Source: Thermoprotei archaeon (GTDB taxonomy: Archaea; Thermoproteota; Thermoprotei_A; Sulfolobales; Ignisphaeraceae). From it: a stretch of DNA of 10,444 nt. The stretch spans positions 1 through 10,444 of the forward strand of contig QMXA01000012.1 in the NCBI GenBank assembly GCA_003661905.1. The letters run 5' to 3'. The position numbers were made by a program, and so were the translations under genes. Each line of letters begins with the position of its first letter. Position 1 is the stretch's first letter. A model generated the notes under the pieces. That model saw only the letters and a list, made by a program, of their open reading frames with translations, was not told where the DNA came from and made no database searches. Of this stretch, positions 7,353-10,444 are shown piece after piece.

Positions 7353-8322
7353 TTAGTAGAACCACTTCCACTGAGGTAATACGTAGTCCTCAAGGCCTGC
7401 TAGTTTAACTCCAGCAATAGCTGCTGCATCAACAGTTATTGCCCTTAAATCTTCTCTACTGAATTCTCTTACGGACTTATGGCCACATGCAGCTGCTAAT
7501 TGTGCGATTTCCTTAGTGACTGCATGAATGGAGTTAGCTATCCACTGGGCTGCTTAATCAATTCCTTTACCGCCACCTAGTTTCTTACGTAGTTCTGGAT
7601 CTTGTGTACATATCCCAACAGGGCATTTACCTGTTGAGCACATGCCACACATTATACATCCTGCAGCAATTTCAATTGCTGAAACCATAGCAACTGCTAA
7701 TGCACCAAGAGCTAGTGCTTTAGCTACATCACCTCCATCTCTAAATCCACCTAGTGCTATAATTGCGATGTCTTCACCAGGTCTATGTTCAGCATCTTTG
7801 ATTGCTCTTACAGCAGCCGAAATTATGGCTATAGTTGGTAATCCTAGATTCTGAATTGCGCGCTGTGGACTAGCACCAGTATCACTGTACTTACCATCTA
7901 TAGCTACGAAACCTATATCACATAGAGCTGCTGCATACGTCTCTTTATATGCATCACCAGGTCCAAGCTTAATTCCTATTGGTTTTTCATATCCAACAAT
8001 ATCTCTTAATATTTTAATGACCTTCTTGAGATCATCTAGATCCCTTATATCAAGGTGTCTTGCAGGGCTTAAGTAATCAGTTCTTTGGGTATGCCTCTAC
8101 TATAAGCAATCACATCAGTGACTTTCTCACCTAGTAAGTGGCCTCCGAAACCCAGCTTAGCTCCTTGTCCATACTTAACCTCTATAGCATCGCAATTTAG
8201 TATGTATTCTAAAGAGACACCCATCTGCCAGAAGCGAATTGAGTTAGTAGATATCCATTTGGCTTGGAATACTCATATTCTAACCATCTAATACTCTCAT
8301 CTGATTTCTTCTCTGTTACCAT
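7353..8322 (-). pseudogene. Broken glutamate-synthase-type FMN/Fe-S domain protein (GltB domain 2-like)
   Basis: The frames read in succession give the C-terminal two thirds of an archaeal glutamate synthase FMN-binding domain: LLTQFASGR, then DAIEVKYGQGAKLGFGGHLL, then LSPARHLDI, PIGIKLGPGD, DGKYSDTGASP, ALGGFRDGGDVAKAL and the Fe-S cysteine region CIMCGMCSTGKCPVGIC, ending in YVLPQWKWFY. Breaks are a lost G in the GGG run at 8220-8222 (GRW to VSLEY), a lost A in the run at 8084-8086 (GIPK to RTDYL) and an in-frame TAA at 7554-7556 (after GGGKGID). Reading resumes at AAQWIANSI and runs to a normal stop at 7353. The N-terminal part with the usual SGMSxGALS-like segment is missing. An ATG overlaps the end of the GXGXG frame (ATGGTAA). 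An intact enzyme would transfer ammonia to 2-oxoglutarate in glutamate synthesis. Confidence 0.88.
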
Positions 8323-8830
8323 TCCCCAACAGCTTTTCCAGCATTACCAACTATAATTATTGTTCCACCAACCATGTAGAGTCCAATATTGCCTCCAGCA
8401 TTACCCTTAACTATTATAGTAGCTCCTTTAAGTAAGTGAGCTAGTGCATCTCCAGTATCTTCATAAATAACTATTGTTCCACCATACGCATATATACCTG
8501 CACCATAACCTACAGAGCCCTTGACTATAACCTCACCAGCCCAAGCACCATCGGCTAGATAGTTACCTGCATTACCATTAATGACTATTTTAGGTCCTGA
8601 CTCTCCTCTCTCCTTTTGCTCTCTAGTACATATTAACATAGCAGTGTAATCTCCTACATCTCCATCAACTTCAATTTCTCCCTTAGCAACTCCAGCTGCG
8701 AGTCCGTGTATGTGACAAGCATTCTTTACCCTCACCTTTAAGTTCTTCTCTATGGCCTCTCTTATTTTAGTTGACTTCTTCTATCGACATATTCTTAGCA
8801 ACTATTTCAATAATTTTCAGCTAGAGCCAT
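8316..8830 (-). pseudogene. Broken glutamate-synthase-type GXGXG domain protein (GltB domain 3-like)
   Basis: The frame from 8735 to 8316 encodes a right-handed beta-helix of repeated G-x-x-G/GNAG units (INGNAGNYLADGAWAGEVIV, GTIVIYEDTGDALAHLLKGA, KGNAGGNIGLYMVGGTIIIV), the GXGXG domain found as glutamate synthase domain 3 and in formylmethanofuran dehydrogenase subunit C. The original start appears to be ATG 8830, with a strong GGTGG 5-10 bases before it. From there the coding sense jumps frame twice: after the first four codons (about 8815-8820, to KIIEIVAKNMSIEEV) and near 8775-8780 (to KIREAIEKNLKV). The domain stops abruptly after GKAVGEW at the junction with the FMN part and lacks its usual C-terminal repeats. 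A GTG at 8735 could restart a truncated protein, so residual translation is possible. Confidence 0.8.
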
Positions 8831-8883
8831 AACCAACCACCTAGTTAATCGCAAAATAATAGTTCTTACCACTTGAAATTAGG

Positions 8884-8895
8884 TTTTATTTTAAA
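8884..8895 (-). promoter_or_regulatory. TATA element of the decayed glutamate synthase locus
   Basis: The minus strand reads GTTTAAAATAAA. Initiation about 25 bases downstream would fall near 8860, with ATG 8830 preceded by GGTGGTTGGTT. Both signals look undamaged, suggesting the locus may still be transcribed. Confidence 0.5.
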
Positions 8896-8980
8896 CGTAG
8901 ATATATTCAAGTATTGATATTTTATGCATTTATTAAAATACTTCTATTGATTATTATCATTAATAGCAAAGCGTTTAATG

Positions 8981-8990
8981 TTTAAATATA
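8981..8990 (+). promoter_or_regulatory. TATA box of the trmY gene
   Basis: TTTAAATATA is a strong archaeal TATA match, 29-38 bases before the ATG at 9019. The transcript would start near 9008-9012, so the leader would be only about 10 bases and would just include the GGGT (9010-9013) before the start codon. Confidence 0.6.
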
Positions 8991-9018
8991 GCTATTGGAA
9001 TGAGTAGAAGGGTATTCC

Positions 9019-9591
9019 ATGGAGTATTCTAGAGTATTTATAGTAATATCACCAACAGCTATAGTTCCTAAAGAGCTTGTTAGGGGTATTGCCAGTACTA
9101 CTCATAGATTAGATGTTATACTAAGATCAGCAATTGCTGCCTTGTCTCAAGGTAATGACATTAGGAGAGATACATTGTTCATAGGCTATGCTAGTAAATC
9201 TAATACCGTAATAGAATTGAGAGGTAATGAGCTTAAGGAAATTCCATTCTCAGAAATAGAGCTTCTTAACTTAATTTTAAAAAGATCTATCAGAGGTATC
9301 CAACTATATTCATTCTCATTACCAGAATTAAAGAAGTACTTAGAAACACTATGCAAATCAACCATATACCTGAAAGAGAATGGAGAACCTATTGATAGAG
9401 TAGATTTAAGAACCATACCTAGACCAATATGCTGGTTCTTGGGAGCACATATAGATGTAGAGCCTCAACAAGAAAGGATACTTGGATTAAACAAAGCTTT
9501 AAGAGTCTCTCTAGGTAAAATTAGCTACATGACATACCAATGTATAGTTATAGTCAATAGACTGCTTGACAAAGCTCTTAGTGAAGTATGA
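9019..9591 (+). CDS. trmY: tRNA (pseudouridine(54)-N1)-methyltransferase
   Basis: A SPOUT-class (trefoil knot) methyltransferase of the DUF358/TrmY family, which uses S-adenosylmethionine to make N1-methylpseudouridine at position 54 in the tRNA T-loop. Family features seen are RLDVILRSAIAALSQGNDIR (30-49), the core region GNELKEIPFSE (69-79), PICWFLGAHIDVEP (136-149) at the knot/cofactor loop and SLGKISYMTYQCIVIVNRLL (164-183). At 190 residues it matches TrmY better than the longer 18S/16S enzyme Nep1. Many TrmY proteins read GDH where this has GAH (142-144), a variation worth noting. ATG 9019 is preceded by GGGT and a TATA box. It converges on the phosphatidyltransferase gene with a 2-base gap. 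Confidence 0.88.
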   Translation: MEYSRVFIVISPTAIVPKELVRGIASTTHRLDVILRSAIAALSQGNDIRRDTLFIGYASKSNTVIELRGNELKEIPFSEIELLNLILKRSIRGIQLYSFSLPELKKYLETLCKSTIYLKENGEPIDRVDLRTIPRPICWFLGAHIDVEPQQERILGLNKALRVSLGKISYMTYQCIVIVNRLLDKALSEV

Positions 9592-9593
9592 TT

Positions 9594-10178
9594 CTAATCC
9601 CTAAGCTTCCTACTTACATGATATGCTCTTTGAATAACAGTGATTAGAGAGAGAACGATGAGAATTATCAATAATGCTCTAGATAATACGTAACTAAATG
9701 ATCTAACTAATAATATAGCTATTACAAAAAGCACTCTTTCACCACGCTCAATAATGCCTACACCCTCGATTTTTATGCCTAGAGATTCTGCTTTAGCTCT
9801 CTCATAACTTATTAAATATGATAGTAAGAGAGCTACTAAAGTTAGTAATTGATCTAGGCCAGCCCTAATTAGTGATAAAATATAGAACGTATCGGAAACT
9901 CTATCAAAAACAGAGTCTATGAATGATCCAAACCTAGAAACTTTCTTAATAGCTCTTGCAACCATTCCGTCAAGTATGTCCATAAGTGAGGATAGCGCTA
10001 TGAAAAGTATAGCAATAAAGCATCTCTCCACATTTGATGATGCAGAAAGAAATGCTAGTATGGAGAACAAAACTCCTATGACTGATAAGGCATTTGGAGG
10101 AATCTTAAGAAAAACAAGACATTTTACAAATGGTGAAAAGATTTTCTCAACAAAGGCTCTAATCCTTGTTATAACCAT
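9594..10178 (-). CDS. CDP-alcohol phosphatidyltransferase, likely archaetidylinositol-phosphate synthase
   Basis: An integral membrane enzyme that joins a CDP-linked lipid to an alcohol headgroup. The signature D-x2-DG-x2-AR-x8-G-x3-D-x3-D is complete (D68, D71, G72, A75, R76, G85, D89, D93; numbering from a TTG one codon earlier). About six hydrophobic helices are visible (roughly 30-48, 52-70, 95-108, 109-127, 148-162, 165-185). The segment ERAKAESLGIKIEGVGIIER with GER (127-149) resembles archaetidylinositol-phosphate synthases, which couple CDP-archaeol to inositol-1-phosphate to make the first ether-lipid inositol headgroup; the substrate is inferred. I chose ATG 10178 because GGGGAT lies 5 bases before it; TTG 10181 is adjacent. 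Length (195 residues) is normal. Confidence 0.88.
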   Translation of the reverse strand: MVITRIRAFVEKIFSPFVKCLVFLKIPPNALSVIGVLFSILAFLSASSNVERCFIAILFIALSSLMDILDGMVARAIKKVSRFGSFIDSVFDRVSDTFYILSLIRAGLDQLLTLVALLLSYLISYERAKAESLGIKIEGVGIIERGERVLFVIAILLVRSFSYVLSRALLIILIVLSLITVIQRAYHVSRKLRD

Positions 10179-10241
10179 CAAAATCCCCTACAAAACATGT
10201 TTATGGGCCGTGAATGTTTTGAGCTAGTGATTAGATTATTC

Positions 10242-10249
10242 TTATTAAT
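10242..10249 (+). promoter_or_regulatory. Likely TATA element of the right-hand C/D sRNA
   Basis: TTATTAAT lies about 25 bases before the expected RNA start near 10267-10270. It sits inside an AT-rich dyad (AGATTA at 10233-10238, TAATCT at 10247-10252), so the same block may also serve the divergent phosphatidyltransferase gene on the minus strand. Positional inference only. Confidence 0.4.
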
Positions 10250-10266
10250 CTCTAAATAATTTACAG

Positions 10267-10325
10267 ACCTAGATGAGGAGGAATCCGGGTCTGAGTACTG
10301 ATGAAAGGTCCGAATACTGATAGGG
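10267..10325 (+). ncRNA. C/D box guide sRNA
   Basis: The box order is textbook: C box ATGAGGA (10273-10279, one change from RTGATGA), an 11-nt guide, D' CTGA (10291-10294), a 3-nt spacer GTA, C' CTGATGA (10298-10304), a 12-nt guide and D CTGA (10317-10320). CCTA (10268-10271) before C pairs with TAGG (10321-10324) after D, giving the terminal stem of the kink-turn bound by L7Ae. The RNA would be about 55 nt, as is usual. The D guide AAGGTCCGAATA predicts a target containing UAUUCGGACC. The D' guide GGAATCCGGGT predicts ACCCGGAUUCC; with one G-U pair it could also pair with a tRNA T-arm ACCCGGGUUC. Neither target was confirmed. The gene lies in an intergenic region with its own TATA-like element. 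Confidence 0.82.
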
Positions 10326-10354
10326 CTCACCCCACTGAATAGTGATGAGGTGAG
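10326..10354 (+). other. Hairpin capped by a D'/C'-like kink-loop motif
   Basis: CTCACC (10326-10331) pairs with GGTGAG (10349-10354). Inside lies CTGA (10335-10338), a 3-nt spacer ATA and a perfect GTGATGA (10342-10348), the same D'-spacer-C' arrangement seen in the guide RNA just upstream. An inner CACT/AGTG pairing is a competing fold. No outer C and D boxes frame it, so it is not a second complete C/D sRNA. It may be a protein (L7Ae) binding hairpin, part of a longer RNA, or a remnant. Confidence 0.4.
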
Positions 10355-10369
10355 TTAGCTATTTGATCT

Positions 10370-10444
10370 TTACACAAGTTCAAGCCTTATATTAGTATTT
10401 ATTAATATCCTTTTTAGTTCATGTATAGCATTCATGTCTAGATC
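10370..10444 (-). CDS. Possible C-terminal end of an unidentified protein, cut by window edge
   Basis: The minus strand is open from the window edge for 24 codons to a TAA at 10370-10372, reading DLDMNAIHELKRILINTNI and ending RLELV. The composition is plausible for a charged C-terminal helix and beta strand, but an open run of this length occurs often by chance. I recognise no family. If real, the gene converges on the C/D sRNA and the hairpin at 10326-10354 would lie just beyond its stop. Confidence 0.3.
   Translation of the reverse strand, partial: DLDMNAIHELKRILINTNIRLELV

Noticed and set aside
7642..7854. Plus-strand 70-codon Ala/Ile-rich frame
   Set aside because: It is the complement of the FMN-domain pseudogene, whose conserved motifs are on the minus strand.
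8316..8322. ATGGTAA overlap read as two intact, translationally coupled genes
   Set aside because: Both flanking domains are truncated at this point and both frames carry further breaks elsewhere, so a deletion junction explains it better.
9919..10227. Plus-strand 102-codon frame
   Set aside because: It is antisense to the CDP-alcohol phosphatidyltransferase gene with its full catalytic signature. The minus-strand frame at 9186-9416 is likewise antisense to trmY.
1..10444. CRISPR array, insertion sequence, tRNA or rRNA gene
   Set aside because: No regularly spaced repeats, transposase-like frames with terminal inverted repeats, cloverleaf sequences or rRNA segments were seen. The 23S-like words at the left edge are short guide complements.

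Overview
The window looks like a chromosomal segment of a hyperthermophilic Crenarchaeote (Thermoproteota). It is AT-rich, Arg codons are mostly AGA/AGG, and TATA-type promoters lie 20-40 bases before starts. Shine-Dalgarno-like GGTG/GGGGAT motifs are present, it encodes ribosomal protein S26e (absent from bacteria and most Euryarchaeota), an archaeal/eukaryal-type prolyl-tRNA synthetase and an archaeal ether-lipid headgroup enzyme, and it carries several compact C/D box guide RNAs. An Ignisphaera- or Desulfurococcales-like organism would fit, but I cannot fix the genus.

Layout. The left edge (1-140) holds two divergent C/D box sRNA genes, one cut by the window edge. Their guides match adjoining pieces of the 23S peptidyl-transferase region (recalled from memory), and they may share one symmetric TATA-like element. 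After a mostly empty stretch with one doubtful small membrane ORF (313-525) come an M24 Xaa-Pro dipeptidase-like enzyme (+), a GH57 alpha-amylase-type glycosidase (-) and a DUF885 HExxPGHH metallopeptidase-like protein (-). Divergent from the last is a prolyl-tRNA synthetase - S26e pair (+).

Facing S26e is a decayed archaeal glutamate-synthase-type locus (7353-8830, -): a GXGXG domain and an FMN/Fe-S domain whose protein sequence is well conserved but broken by several frameshifts and a stop codon, with a probable internal deletion at the domain junction. Its promoter and ribosome binding site still look good, so inactivation seems recent. Next are a TrmY-type tRNA pseudouridine-54 methyltransferase (+) and, converging with a 2-base gap, a CDP-alcohol phosphatidyltransferase resembling archaetidylinositol-phosphate synthase (-). 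The right end has a textbook C/D box sRNA (+), a hairpin carrying a second D'/C'-like motif, and perhaps the 3' end of a minus-strand gene.

Common threads are translation and RNA modification (three C/D sRNAs, TrmY, ProRS, S26e) alongside peptide and glucan turnover. There is no CRISPR array, transposon, tRNA or rRNA gene that I can see. The most interesting signals are the untranslated guide RNAs and the freshly broken glutamate synthase locus; I do not see a convincing new multi-gene system.
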